Below are positions 1-12,797 of a DNA stretch of 64,000 bases, in pieces. Below the pieces are notes generated by a model, which worked only from the letters and a program-made list of their open reading frames with translations, was not told where the DNA came from and made no database searches. The stretch spans positions 4,586,337-4,650,336 of the forward strand of contig SMSO01000037.1 in assembly GCA_004764695.1 (NCBI GenBank), written 5' to 3'. This DNA comes from Schizochytrium sp. TIO01. Taxonomy: Eukaryota; Sar; Bigyra; Thraustochytrida; Thraustochytriidae. The position numbers were made by a program, and so were the translations under genes. The stretch's first letter is position 1; the number at the start of each line of letters is the position of its first letter.

Positions 1-1080
1 AGTGAAACTCGGTTTTACTGAAGAATGACTTGAACGACATCGAATTGATCCTGTTCAGGTCAGATCGCGCGGAAATTCGTTCGTGGTGTATGGAGGGAAG
101 GACACTGAGACTCGTTCTGGCAACAGAATGAGTCTCTCTCCAAGACAGAGTTGCGCCTCGTCATCGTCGAGGCCACACGCCAATTTTTATAACCATTTAT
201 ATCATCGAGTCCCCCTTTTGCGAGCCAATACGCTCTCGAATCTAAACTATCTGACCTCTTCAAGCTCGAAGCCGCGTACCTCGCAATGCTGCTCATCCTG
301 GCATCGGAAACTCCGATCTCTCCAGCAAGTTATCCGAAACATCACCGCGCCACTTGGGCAGTGAAGTACCGCGAGCGAGCTTTCAATAATACCTTAGTGG
401 AGTACAGTGAAGTGCGTTGCCAGATCTCAAAGGGCGTCTACGATGATCCCCGTATCCAGGTCGCTGTTAAACCCATGCGGGGGAACGCCAAGATCTTCGC
501 ATCGTCTTGGGTCCCACTCTGGAACAAAGCGAGCCTTGCTGCTTAGGCTGGTCTGTCTGCAGGCTCGCGAAGAGCGGTCTGTCTGCAAATGCTGCGCTCG
601 GCCAAGCGAATCTATCTCACCCGGATCCATCTCACCCCAGCAAAAACAACCCTGAAGTATATGTCCTCCGCCAGGACGCGCGTGTTTGACTCACCATTGA
701 AAAAGAGCGTGCCGCCACGGGGGTGTCGGTGTCCAAGCGCTGCGCACGATCTGAAGCCAGAGATTCGAGGCAACTGAGTAGGCTTCGAAAGAAGAGTAGG
801 CTTCGAGAGACAAGCCCTTTCCCCGAAAAGCTACGGTTCGGGTCGTTTCGCCCTCCTGGGTATCGTCAGCGACGCCGATGAGGGCCCGGTCCTTTCAAGC
901 GCGTCTTCGGGCCCGCCGCAGAGAAGATCCTCAAGATGCGAGGGTCCCAGGGAGTCGAAGTATCCAATCCGATTCCCTGGAAAAAGACATGCATGTAGAT
1001 GCCACGCCGTGCCTGCGGCGAATCTGTACTCCATTGTTCACAAAGAGCTGGCGAATTCCGGGCAGCACGCGCCCCTTAAA

Positions 1081-1223
1081 ATGCATACATATGCATGCAT
1101 CGATTATATTTATGTATTCATTATATGTATGCATTTATGTATTTATTATGTTTATGCATTTATGCATAAATATAATTTATGCATTTATGCATTGATTATA
1201 TTTATATATTTATGTATGCATAC
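1081..1223. repeat. AT-rich ATGCAT/TTTATG minisatellite
   Basis: Interspersed ATGCAT, TTTATGCA and TATTTATG units make an imperfect low-GC array about 140 bases long. Confidence 0.7.
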
Positions 1224-1633
1224 GCCAGCGTGTAAGCCAGCGAGCGATTCGACAGGCCCGAGCTTCGAGTAGCTCGCTCGCCATTGATCAATCGGCTAAT
1301 CGGCTCTCGATTCCTGTCGCGCTTCGCGTCCTTTCGCCCAAGCTCGCGTTTCTTGCGCGAGATCGCAAAGTTCTGGCGGAGGAGGAAAAAAATTCTGCAC
1401 GCCAAGTATAAGATTCAAGCGCGCTCGAGATTGTTCGAACCTTGGAAACTAACTTCAAGCGGCTGCCAAAAAAGAAGAAGAAAAACACTAACGGTGGACA
1501 GCCCAAGCCTTGGAAAGGACCAGTCTTGTAGCAGGATGGCACGGAGACGTCGATATTGCCACTGTCGTCAATGTTGTCAATGTCGTCAACATACATTGCC
1601 AACATTGTCAATATAGAGCGGCGATTGGCAAGC

Positions 1634-1637
<4 letters not shown>

Positions 1638-1672
<35 letters not shown>
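1638..1672. repeat. (AG)n microsatellite
   Basis: About 17 uninterrupted AG units. Confidence 0.95.
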
Positions 1673-1673
<1 letters not shown>

Positions 1674-2192
1674 GGAGTCCCAGCTGGCAAGCGTCCCTTC
1701 GCACGCTCGAAATGGAATCTCTCTCCCACAGCCAGCTTCTGCAGCCCTCTCCTTTAGCTTCTGCTTCTTCCAGGAGGAGAGCCAATCCCCACAGCGCCGC
1801 TCGTCCCGCCGTGTTCTTGGCTCTTCTTTTCATGTATTCTTCTTCTTCTTCTTTTTCTTATTTATTGTTTCTTATTTATTTGTTATATTTATTTTGTATT
1901 TCTAAAAGGGAGAGACCAACCAGATTAGCTCGTGCTCCGCCGAAGCAAGCGCCGCTCAGAAGGCGTCTTCCACCTCCTGGCGAGTGCCTTCCTTCCTGCC
2001 TGCCTGGCCGCTTCTTGAGTTCTTCTCGGCGGGCGCCGTTGCCTTTGCTTCTTTTCGATTGGTCTTGTTGGCAGCTCGCGAGTTCAAGATTCTCACGCCC
2101 GTTTGCTCTTCACTCACTCACTTCATCGCCAGCCTCGCCTTGCTTTCACTTGCTTGGTCCTTTCTTGACTTCTCGAAACATTCATATTGTCG

Positions 2193-2387
2193 GATTGTTT
2201 GATTGTTTGGTTGTTTGATTGTTCGATTGATTGTTTGCTTGATTGTTCGATTGATTGTTTGATTGATTGTTTGATTGTTCGATTGATTGTTTGATTGTTC
2301 GATTGATTGTTTGATTGTTTGATTGTTTGATTGTTTGATTGTTTGATTGTTTGATTGTTTGATTGTTCGATTGGTTGTTTGATTGAA
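2193..2387. repeat. GATTGTTT/GATTGTTC minisatellite
   Basis: About 195 bases built from GATT and GTTT/GTTC tetramers in variable order. It is the longest array in the window. The minus strand is open through it and would encode Asn/Gln/Thr-rich repeats, a by-product of the unit. Confidence 0.9.
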
Positions 2388-2557
2388 TGGCTGTTGGTTC
2401 ATCTCTTCAGGTCAGAACGCTGAAAGACTCGAGCGATCCTCAGAGACCTGCGCGAAGGAGGGCGTGAGTTCTTCAGCTTTCGCTGGTATCGTCTCGCTTT
2501 TGCCATCTTCGTCAGTGCTCTCTCAGCGGCGCTACCAAATCGCCGTTGACGGGGTCG

Positions 2558-2584
2558 CAGCAGCAGCAGCAGCAGCAGCAGCAG
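2558..2584. repeat. (CAG)9
   Basis: Nine uninterrupted CAG triplets. No gene runs through them convincingly. Confidence 0.95.
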
Positions 2585-2770
2585 ACGAATATCCTCGATC
2601 TTGACCGGAAGGCATTCCTTTTGGAGCTTCTTCTCTTCCGCGAGTTCACTCTCTGCGGTATGTGTTGCCTTGGAGCTGAAGCAAGGGGCCTGTTCTGGCG
2701 ACTTTGTGGTTCATTTCACGTTCTTATTCGAAGATCTTCGCGCGACTTTCATTCAATCTTTCATTTATTA

Positions 2771-2796
2771 TAATCAATCAACCGATCAACCAACAG

Positions 2797-2829
<33 letters not shown>

Positions 2830-2905
2830 CATACCAATAAATGAATGAATGAATGAATGAATGAATGAATGAATGGATGAATGAATGGATGAAATGAATA
2901 AATAA
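2771..2905. repeat. ATCA and GAAT tetranucleotide composite
   Basis: An ATCA array is followed by a GAAT array with GGAT and AAAT variants. Confidence 0.9.
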
Positions 2906-3067
2906 ATATGCATACAAGAAAGTCCTTTTTATTTAGCTGTCCAAGCCGCAGTCTGTGGAGTCCAGGCCGGCGCAGTCCAGTTTCGAAACAAGTAATCGCA
3001 AAGAACAACAGAAGTTTGGGCTCAACAGCAAGCAAAGCGAGGAGAAGACCTTCTAAGGATCTCCGGT

Positions 3068-3124
3068 CTTGATCTTGATCTTGATCTTGACCTTGATCTT
3101 GATCTTGATCTTGATCTTGATCTT
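3068..3124. repeat. (CTTGAT)n hexanucleotide repeat
   Basis: About nine hexamers with one CTTGAC variant. Confidence 0.9.
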
Positions 3125-5130
3125 TTCGATCTTCCAGAGGGCAGTTTGGAGCAGTCGAGTAGGTAAGCGCAAGAGATGACGGATGTATGTCTCGAGCTCC
3201 GGTTCTTGACAGGCCAAGAGAGAGATAGACAGACACCTACCAAGTACATAGCAGCAGCACTATGGTCGATGGATTTGGAAGCGAGAGCTCGTCCTTCCAG
3301 CAGAAGCTACTCTCACTTACACTACACCTACCCCACAGCCATGCTTGTTGAAAGCTACCAGCTTTCAGGAGAGCTTCTTCCTCCTCTGGACGAGGGTAAT
3401 TGGCGAAAGCTACCAGCAACTCACGGCAAAGCAAAAAACCAATTCTTTGGAAGCAGTAATAGCTTTCAAAAAAATAAATAAGTACAAAATTGTTTGTTTG
3501 TCAATTTATATAATTTTTGCAACTTTAGTAGAATTAAATTTAATAAAGAAGAAGAGTAAGAAGAGTGCATAGTGAATAAGTGAACACTTAGGAAGAGAAA
3601 AGGAAAGCTATGTATCGATGTATATATCCATGTATCACATTTGCAGTGACAAGTCCCTGTGAAAAGAACTCAAGCAGCGAGCACTTTCGTTACTGCTCAC
3701 CTATGCTGCCTCGTGCGGGCGGACCAGCTCGCCGCGCCTCATTCACTTGCGGACGCTCAGATGCATCGATGCATGTATTCAGGCACCCATTCGCGGGCAG
3801 CTTTGAGGCTCCATCTCCATCCTAGCTGGTCCCGAAGGCACAGGCCGTCGCTTCGCAGCACGTGTCCGCAATTTAAAAAAAGTGCCGTTTGACTCATATC
3901 CATGTTTATAATTCGATTTCTCGATTTCTTGCAAAGCTCACGTGCTCGATCGGAAATGTGCACCATTGGTGAGAGAGAAGTAAACTAAACTCTTTGAGAA
4001 GCTGGTTTAATTTTCCCACGGGACGGCTTCGAGGTTTACACTGTTTGCAAACAACAAAATGGAACGATAAATGATAAACCTTGGATTTATGAACTCCGGG
4101 TTTGGCACATGCCGCATGCCAAGCACGTTTATTTCTTCCTTGCAGGGTATACATATGTATGAATAGTTCGCACACGACGTTCGCGATCAGGGCTTCTTGA
4201 AGGCTTGGCTGTTTCGAGAGACTACTCTTCGGGGTGCGTGGAGTGAATGCAGTTGCTGCTTCTCACCATCGCGGTGGCTTTGAGCCTTCTTTATAATACA
4301 AAAGCACTTCTCTCATGACAGTGTGGTGCCAAGTCCCGGCGCACTTTGGTTTCTTGGAGGCTAGCCCATAAATAATCAGCCATGATCAAAAGGCAGCAGC
4401 TATGGCGGCGAATGGGCGAATCGAATCGAGAAACCGCCGCGAATAATTTATTCGCGCAGGGACGAGCTCAATCGGCACTTTCGACGATCGGCGAGGTCTT
4501 CGGGTTCACAGGTTCGTGAATCTTGCTTTCCCCTCTTTCCCATTCATTCGCTCGTTCACTCTGCGAGTGGCAATGGGTCAATGCATTGCATCATTGCAAA
4601 GCAAGCAAATGCTCCGTTCATGCATGCACTACAATAGACAAAAGCGACGAAGAAAAGGGTATTTATATTATTGGCTAATGAGCAGAAGTACCAAACAAGA
4701 GAGAACACGCAAACGTGGAGAGAACGAGGGAGCGGGCTGATTGGCACGGCGACTCGACTACTCTGCTCGCAGAGGTGGAAGAAGGCAATGCAGGCAGGCA
4801 GCAGAGCGGACTTGGGGTAGCTGGGCCGACCCTGGCGTGGAGGCCACATGGTCGCGACGCCCCGCGTGTCCAGCGCGTGGCGGCGGTGGTCTCGGGGACT
4901 TGCTTGAGGCAATGCGAGTTGGCTTCTTGGCTCTGCCCTTCTGCAAAGCTGCCAAAAGTGCACAGGCGTAGCCGTCGCTTAGTCGAAACGCTAGCGCTCC
5001 ACACAAATGTTGATCATCATCATCATTATCATCAAGAGCATCATAGTCGCAAGAAGTGTCGTCGAGTTGCTTTTATGAGTCCAAATAAATTATGTGGGCT
5101 TGCCACTTCTACTACAGAATATGGTGTATT

Positions 5131-5190
5131 GTTTGTTTGTTTGTTTGTTTGTTTGTTTGATTGATTGATTGATCGATTGTTTGTTTGTTC
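5131..5190. repeat. GTTT then GATT repeat
   Basis: A GTTT run passes into GATT units and back to GTTT. Confidence 0.9.
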
Positions 5191-7205
5191 CAGCCTCTGG
5201 ATGCTGATGAATTGGGCAAAGTGTCTGCGTTTTGAGATGGGATTCTCCAGATTTCTGCTGTTTCTATTGTCATAGATGTAGAAACCCGTCTAACTAAAAG
5301 GGTCTAAAGGAGTTTCAAGCATGGAAAAGGAAGCGAAGGCTTCTAGAGTGTTGATTTTTAGTGCGAACATACATTCATCAAAGGCATGTATTCCAAAAAG
5401 CAGCATATAAAATACCAAATTCATTAGTCTATCCTCGTCCTCAATGCGAGTAGTCTCGTCGAGCCAGTCTAGTGTTTGCAGGGACTGCCACGGTCCCAAG
5501 GGAAGAAGCAGCAGAATGACACTTATGCTAACAATAGGTGTCTCGCAGCAGGAGTGATTCCATAAACAGCACTATATTGTAGGTAGCTTGCCAAGTCCCG
5601 CACTTCTTCGTGGTCCTCAATCAGTCAACTAATCTCATTGTTTATAAATAACAAATAAATCAATCAATATAATATGCATTGATCCCTTGGCACGTTTCGA
5701 AGATTTTTTCATTACATTTTAAAAATAAAATAAAATAAAACTTATGAGAAACATTTATAAATTGCCGCATCTAAATAGGAAGAAGAGAGAAGAAGTGTAA
5801 AAATGTAAAAGAAAAAGAGGGATAGATTGAAAATCCCATCGAAGACCGGAGAAGTCTCACCTTTATTTCCCATAAAAAAACGAATCTCCAGAATTCATTC
5901 TCCCAAATAGCCTTTTAAATCAAAAATTGAAAAGGAAGACATTGATAGATCTAAAAGACAACACGAACAGTCAGAAAATTGCTTTTCCTACCCCGACCTC
6001 CCCCTTTCGATCTTTCCTTTCTTCCAAGACTTTCTGCGGATTTTATTCAACCTATATATTATGGCTCACGGATTATTTTAAATTACTATACTAAAAAAGT
6101 CAATCAAATTCAATTTTTCTTTTCCTTCTATATAAGCCCAAAAGTTAAAAAAAAAAAGAGAAAAAAAAAAGAAAAAGAGAAAAGTGCTTTTTTGTCTTTC
6201 TTTTCAATCCCAATCTAAAAAGGTTTTTATAGACAATACAAAGTAACAAAATAAGCAAAAACCAATTTAATACGAAACCATTTATTCTAATCATTAGAAA
6301 GAAACCAAATCATCATTATTTCAAAGGAAAAGAATAAAATAAAAAAGAAAAGAAAATAAAAGTCAAACGAACTAAAAATAAAATCAGCAAAAACCAAGGC
6401 ATCCACCTTAACCTCGGAGTTGCCAGCGTGTGACAATATGGACCAATTCGAAGTTGGAAGCTCGCGGCCTAGGACCGTGTAGGATGGCCTAGCGCTGTCC
6501 GAGGGTGGCTTTCTTCATTCTGCCAAGAAGAAAGAGTCTCGAATGGCAAGCAGGACATGAGGACAATGCGAATATATGAGTGACTGATCTCAGTCGCCAA
6601 GAGCCCCAGAGAGAGAGCCCACGAGGCACTCTGAGGTCCAAGGTATACAGTAGGTGGCGCTATGCAGTGGCAAGCTATGCTGTTCCTCCAAGATCTTGAG
6701 CAAGAGGTTATAAAAGTAAATGCAAGGCTGCCAGGCTATTATGATGGTGGCAGCTTACATTTAAAAGAATGTCGATGGGTTGAAGAGCGTAGCCAGCAAC
6801 CAGCGTCGGATTGATTGAGTTGCATTCGCACTCAGTTGTGGACTTGCTTGCGATGGTGCGTTTTTGATCGTTTTAGGGCGAGGTCTTGGATTTTAGGAGG
6901 AGCTTGGAGGCATGCTTTGTTTTGATGGCTTGCTGCCAAGAGAGCAAGCGCTCTGATAGCTAGCTGGTGGGCTGTTATGGAGTAGCTTGGTTTTTTAAAG
7001 ATGGCTCCTCCTCGGTTTATGATTATTTTTTTGGTCTAGTGCTTATTTAGATCCTAGGAGTGGTACTTATGATTTAGTTTGCTGTTGTTTATTCAATACC
7101 GCAAGGATTCTCAGTCTTCTCACCGCCACAATAGGCAGGCGAGTTCGATGCTCCTGGCGATGACGGAGACCGTGTTGAACTTCTGAAAAAGTATTCGTAC
7201 CATGA

Positions 7206-7256
<51 letters not shown>
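7206..7256. repeat. (TAG)17
   Basis: Seventeen perfect triplets. One plus-strand frame is all stop codons; the minus strand gives poly-Thr. Confidence 0.95.
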
Positions 7257-7935
7257 CTTTGGAGGTTTCTAAATTAGTCAATTCTCTGATTTGTCCTTCT
7301 ATGCTGTGAAAAGTTTTCTCAAAGAGTGACGGCCACCGTAGGCATCGTCGCACTCTTTTGTATTTGACAATCAAAGAGACTCGGCAGAAGTTTCGCTCCG
7401 CTCGGAAAAACGGGCGGGAAAAAAGACAAGAACATGAATAAAGAAGGAACTTGCTTTCTCACTCGTGCGCCTTGAGATTTGGAGGGTAATATCCGCGATA
7501 TGAATATTATTCAGGAGAAAAGAATCTGAATCTTGTCAACCTAAAGCTTTCGTTAGAGAAAACGAAATGAGTGCAACTTTGCAAATGGCGCTGTCAAATT
7601 CGAACAATTCCTAATGGCTTTAACAAGAACGTTAGGAATGTGACTTTATTTGTTGACGGAATTATTCTTTGTTTTGGACTCTCACTCGCTCAATCCCTCA
7701 CAGGAGAAGAGCTGAGCCAGACATCTGCGAAAACTGCCCCCACAAGAGCAGAATTTTCGCAAGTAGGCACCTTCAGCGGGTAGGCCCAGGACCTTGAGCG
7801 CACCATCTATCGTCAGGTGCAGGTATCACCTACCCAAGAACAAGCTTTCCCTCGCTTAAGCTTTTTGCTTGTAAGTTCGCTTGCGTTCGTTTCTCAAGAC
7901 ATCGTTTCTTATGACTTCGTTTTTCAAGATTGCTC

Positions 7936-8370
7936 ATGCAGAACACTTGCAGTGCTGCTTCATCAATTCAGAACGAACTCGAGACAAACATAAAAATCAA
8001 AGCAAAACCTATCCACCTGTGCGATCTGGTTGTCCAGGTTGCCGACTTCTCACGGACATCGCTTCCATCCTCTTGTTGGTTCAAGCTTTCCAAGTTCTCT
8101 GGTCACTCGCTCGCTCAGGCGTTGCTCGCTCGCGGGTCACTCTGGATCGGCCCTGCTCCATTCCATTCCAAGAAGCTGTTCACATCGCATGTGTTTACAG
8201 CAGCTGAATTAGCATTATCATCATCATCATTGCACTGCGTAGTACTCAAGTCCCCTTCTTCAATATTCACCGTTTATCACATCCTCAAAGAACGTGCTAC
8301 TAACGAGTTGGATAGCATGCATTTACTCCTTCTCCAACCTGGACAACTTCAACTTGAGGTATGCAATTGA
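7936..8370 (+). other. Unassigned 144-codon reading frame
   Basis: From an ATG: MQNTCSAASSIQNELETNIK, then hydrophobic and Ser-rich stretches, ending LLLQPGQLQLEVCN. The frame contains an imperfect CATCAT run. It ends just before a CAG repeat. No domain is recognised. Confidence 0.2.
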
Positions 8371-8405
8371 ATGCTTGCTTTTTTTAATCAACTATAGTAA
8401 CATTG

Positions 8406-8429
8406 CAGCAGCAGCAGCAGCAGCAGCAG
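8406..8429. repeat. (CAG)8
   Basis: Eight CAG triplets just after the unassigned frame at 7,936-8,370. Confidence 0.95.
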
Positions 8430-9638
8430 CGTTTAAGACGGGTTGAGCCAGTCCCTGATGGAGAGGGGATAAGGAACACTACTAGTTTAGGATAGGAGGC
8501 TGCGTTTTTGTTCTTCACGAGCACAATCGCCGAGTAGCTGAAATACGAGTGCTTTCGATTATGTATATGTGTGTATATAAAAACATTAATGAAGATGATT
8601 TGCTTTGGTTTTCACATTTCCCCATTCACTGCACATGAATCCATCCATTCAAGTTGATCAGATTCGCGTGCTTGGTTGGCGGAGTGTTTATCGATCGAAG
8701 CTCGAACTTGATCTTGCGAGCAGCTCTTGGCGCTGCTGGAGAATCATAGCAGTAGGTCGCTGACCCGGAGTTTGGAATGTTGTCGCCACGGAAGGTTGGC
8801 TCGTGGTTGCCTAGGGAAGGGAGGAAGAGGGAGATTTGAGGAGGCCTCGCCGAGCGATATCGCAATTGTGCGCGTGAATGCGTCGAACCCGCGGAGATGG
8901 AGGTGAAGTTTAGAGGGAGTACTCTGCGAGCTGTGTCAGGGCGGGTTGACCACCCATATTAAAACTAGAAGCTTCAAGTTGGTAGTAGGAGCAGTCTGCA
9001 CAAGGTGTCAGCAATGAAATTAGCACGTGAAGGAGATATGCAGCTGGGCAGCTAGCCGACTGGCTGCTGCGAACTTGCCAGGATCTCTCTCCGTTTGCTA
9101 CACTTGTGCTGCTGTTAGCAAGCGAGCTCAAGGTGCGAGCTCTGACTATCTGTCATTTACGGATCAGAATCCAGCAATGCGCCAGCGCCACCAGCCAGGA
9201 TTGAGATGCCATCTCGCCAGTTTAGGCTGTGTGAAACTAAACAGCATTAGCATCTAAGGAAATCAGCGTACTGATTTGGACCAAGGGCTGGACCCTGAAG
9301 GCGAGACGAGCTATCGAGAATGGTGAATGAATCACATAGTTTTTGTATAATTTATTGGTATAATATACTAACATACAATGTTCTTGCAACAGTCCAACTC
9401 AGCTTATGCATGGCCTAAAACGCACCAGTCCAGCAGGATTGGAGATCCGTGTCCCCAAGGTCCAAGTATTCTTCAAAAAGTTATGAATGAATCGAGTGCC
9501 TGGCCCTAAACCATTCTATTAAATCCAACGATGCCCTGTTCCCGCAACCGTCTTGCATTTATCGCTACTAATTAGGTGAGCACTACCTAGTCATACATAA
9601 ATAGCAAACTACTAGTAGGAGATAGGCCCCTTAGGGAC

Positions 9639-9656
9639 TGATACTAATTAGTATCA
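9639..9656. repeat. 18-bp perfect palindrome
   Basis: TGATACTAATTAGTATCA reads the same on both strands. It lies in a cluster of smaller inverted repeats bounded by CGCTA at 9563-9567 and TAGCG at 9663-9667. It could be a dimeric protein site or a cruciform. Confidence 0.7.
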
Positions 9657-11524
9657 AAGAACTAGCGTTCCTAATTTCAATCTATGAATCTCACGCTTCT
9701 GAGTGTTGATGCTGAGACACGCGCCGCGAACGAATGCGAGATATATTAGAAGCATGATGAGTGCTTATCTTCAATAAATCACAGAATAACGTCACCAACA
9801 TGACATATATAAACAATAGTGTTGATGCCCGTACGTAATTGCCAGATATATCCGTCATTACACGTGCGTGCAGGTTGCCAGAATGAAGGACTTGCAGCGC
9901 AGCAAGTATCTGGTTCCTTCGAATTCAAGTTCGGCATTATTTCAATTACAATGTTTCAGCTGTTGTGTATTTCTTTTTACAAAAAGTCACAATAAAATGG
10001 ATAATAACCTGTCTCCGTTTTTGTTTTAAATACCGTGACATCTTTTGTCGTTGAGTTTCAAGTTCTTTCTTTTGTCTCTGACTTTCAATCCTCTTGTGTG
10101 GGTTGTGAACGGTAAGTGAAGTATCATCGACATGCAAAATAATTAGTTTTAAAAGAAACGGGGCGACACAATACTAAGCTTAGAAAACCAGAGATAAAAA
10201 GTCGAAAGAAGAAACTTAATCTTTTGCCAAAGGCGGTTCTCTTTTGGCTGTGACAGAGCTCAAACTTTCCGACTTTTTACCCAGTTCACGCGCTTTTCTA
10301 CTGCAAATTTTCTCTTCTTGATTAAAAAAAAAAATGGATACCAGCAAAAAAGTTTAAAAAGGCATAGACTCCCAAAGCAGCACTTGTGGGACCCAAATTT
10401 ATGATCATTCGATGAATTAACAATCGCCAAGCGCGGAATTGTGCGGACTAAGCATTCAAGTAGTGTGGCTCTTTCAATTAAATACCTATAAACATTTAGG
10501 CAGATACTTACTTCCCTTTCTCTTTTCTTGGAGCTCCCGACTGTGAGCTGATGATAAAGTACATTCCTCCTGCTGAGCATGTTTTGCTTCCATTGGTCCA
10601 GATGTGATTTCGACTCGACGCAACTTGACACAACCGCGCCACTTCCATCTTTGGACTTGCCATGCGCGGTACCTACCTAGCTAGGCAATCTTTCTTTGTT
10701 CAAGTTCGTCGTTCTGCAGGTCAATACATCCCATCTACAAAGGCGAACTTGTCCAAATAAGAGCTTTTCTTGCACTTCTAAGTTTATGACGAGAAAAACC
10801 TCAAAGCTTACTTATAAATTACACTAGAAAGGCCGCGCAAACGACGGGCTCAACGCCCATTTAGCAGAAACTCTACCGCTGCCGAGCGAGCTGGGCTTCG
10901 CCAACGGAGGCACGCGCATGCTTCTTTCATTTAGCTGAAACACTTAGATAAAGAACTCGATCCAAGGAGAGCATTTCATCAAACTTTTGCTACACAAGAA
11001 AGAAAAATGCATTGAACGATGGCAAGAATAAAATGCCGAGACTCAGAGAGGGAAAGAGGCCTGCCTGCCAAAGATCGTGAACCCACCCGACGCACCCGCA
11101 GCCTGGCCTACTCGCTTGCGCGGTGACTTTTGGTATTTACAATGCTCAATAGTTGGTCTACTACTCGTGCTTTTCCATATATACTAGATACTAAGATTAG
11201 AATATTCTGATTTAAAAAAAATATATATTTAAAAAAAAAATATTAATACTTAGAGATAATGATAGTAAACAATAAGAATGGTTGAGTTGTAAAATAAAGC
11301 TCGAAAAATGTAATGGGATTCGACTCAGAAAATGAACGACGCCTGCAATAACGTCCTGCAGAGTACTTCACTCCACGGTCGGGCCAGGCAGTACCAAAGG
11401 TTTCCACGTGAAGGAAGCATTCTGCAGACTGCGTATCATCATTTGTCACCTCCTCGAGGCAGGCCTTGATATTTCTTTCTTTCTGGACGTCCTTGCGTAC
11501 GTTAAGATCGCCATTTCTTGACAC

Positions 11525-11761
11525 TCAATTTTCCCGTTCAGAAATTGAATCAACGACACACAAGGTGAAGCATGGTGTCGCAAGAACTGCACTTCGTATT
11601 TTTAACAGCAACCAACTGTCCGCCGGCCTTGATTCGATCTTCTCTTCAAGGCGAAAGATGGTCTCTTTAGAATCTTTTGCATTGCTTCGATTTCCCCAAT
11701 TCGGAATCTTAAAAGCAGTGAAAAACAAAAAAAAAGCGAAGCAGGCCATCAACCCTTTCAT
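11525..11761 (-). other. Unassigned 78-codon reading frame with signal-like start
   Basis: From an ATG: MKGLMACFAFFLFFTAFKIP, a hydrophobic signal-like start, then NRSNAKDSKETIFRLEEKIE. The plus strand here is open for 128 codons without an early ATG. It could be a small secreted protein or chance. Confidence 0.2.
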
Positions 11762-12177
11762 CCATCAACACATAGAAGATGTAATTAAAGAAACACATTA
11801 TGCGCGCCCCCGCCCAGCTCGCGGTTACACTTTTCATTGGTTTTGTTGTTGATTGTAGAAGATAGTGGAGTTAATTAAAACAGAAGTAGTCCAAGCTTTC
11901 TCCATCCTCGGCTGTGAGAATTTGTCCTTTTTTTAGATTTATGCTTTCCATAGATTCACGGCCGACAGCCAATTCGCTCTTAGAGCCAAACACACGGGTT
12001 GTGCAAACCTGAAGGTCTCTCTCGATCAAGATCAAACAGTTTTCGCGGCACCGAGCCTGCATTCAAGATAGTAGGCACCGCGCAGGTGGGTGAAGTATCG
12101 AGATGGTGGCAAATTGGGAGTGTGATTGAGGTCCAGGAGATACTCTGCTTAGCCTTTCTAGTAGGAAGGCCTTACTT

Positions 12178-12179
12178 AA

Positions 12180-12215
<36 letters not shown>

Positions 12216-12217
12216 AA
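12178..12217. repeat. (AAAG)10
   Basis: A perfect purine tetranucleotide run. Confidence 0.95.
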
Positions 12218-12766
12218 CTAACTAACAAAAAAAAGAGAAAACTTTAGATTCCTAAATCAACAGATACAAGAAGAAAGCGAACTTAATTGATGAAAATAAG
12301 AAATAAATATACCTATAATTGATTAAAAAAATAATAATAACAGTGATAAATGTGGCAAGGAAGTCATGAACGTGGCAATGCAGATCTCAGGCCTCGAATT
12401 ATGCATCCATCCACGTAGGCACGCGCGCGCGAGAGAAGGTCTGCAGCGTACCTCCCTTGTTCATTCCCCTCTTGCAAGTGGTCTTGCTTGCTTACTGTCT
12501 ATTTGACTCTGGCTGAGTATGGCCACGTGCACAAACTTGTGAACCCACGTTGAAACACTTGCATCGAACCCGGAAGTTCTCACGCCATGCACGCCCTGCC
12601 AGCGCTCCTGTGGCGATCTTCTCGACAGCGCCAGCCACCTCCTCAGACAAGCAAGCAGGCAAGGTCAAACCGCCGCAATGATCGACATTGATGGATCGTC
12701 AAATTTCTCGCAGAATGTTCATCGGAATCCATCATTTTGTTTTCACGTGCACGCCAACTTTATATT

Positions 12767-12769
<3 letters not shown>

Positions 12770-12797
<28 letters not shown>
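12770..12797. repeat. (AT)14
   Basis: A perfect alternating AT run. Confidence 0.95.

Larger units (their letters stand above)
1..6410. other. No recognisable gene; repeats and AT-rich tract
   Basis: This stretch holds several simple repeats listed separately and an AT-rich tract at about 5,640-6,410. All reading frames are short or made of repeat sequence. Nothing recognisable was found on either strand. Confidence 0.5.
6411..9300. other. No recognisable gene apart from one weak frame
   Basis: Mixed-composition DNA with a TAG repeat at 7.2 kb and a CAG repeat at 8.4 kb. The only notable frame is the unassigned one at 7,936-8,370. Confidence 0.5.
9301..12177. other. Microsatellite-poor stretch with clustered palindromes
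   Basis: Unlike its neighbours this stretch has few simple repeats. It contains small palindromes at 9,563-9,667 (including an 18-bp one) and CCTAGCTAGG near 10.67 kb. The frame at 11,525-11,761 is the only one worth noting. Confidence 0.45.

Noticed and set aside
1288-1833. 181-codon minus-strand frame
   Set aside because: It depends on the AG repeat (Ser-Leu dipeptides) and a poly-Phe stretch. No start context or domain.
1556-2218. 220-codon plus-strand frame
   Set aside because: It contains Arg-Glu runs from the AG repeat and otherwise Ser/Leu-rich noise.
2118-2402. Asn/Gln-rich protein on the minus strand
   Set aside because: The NQTIKQ pattern is only the translation of the GATTGTTT minisatellite.
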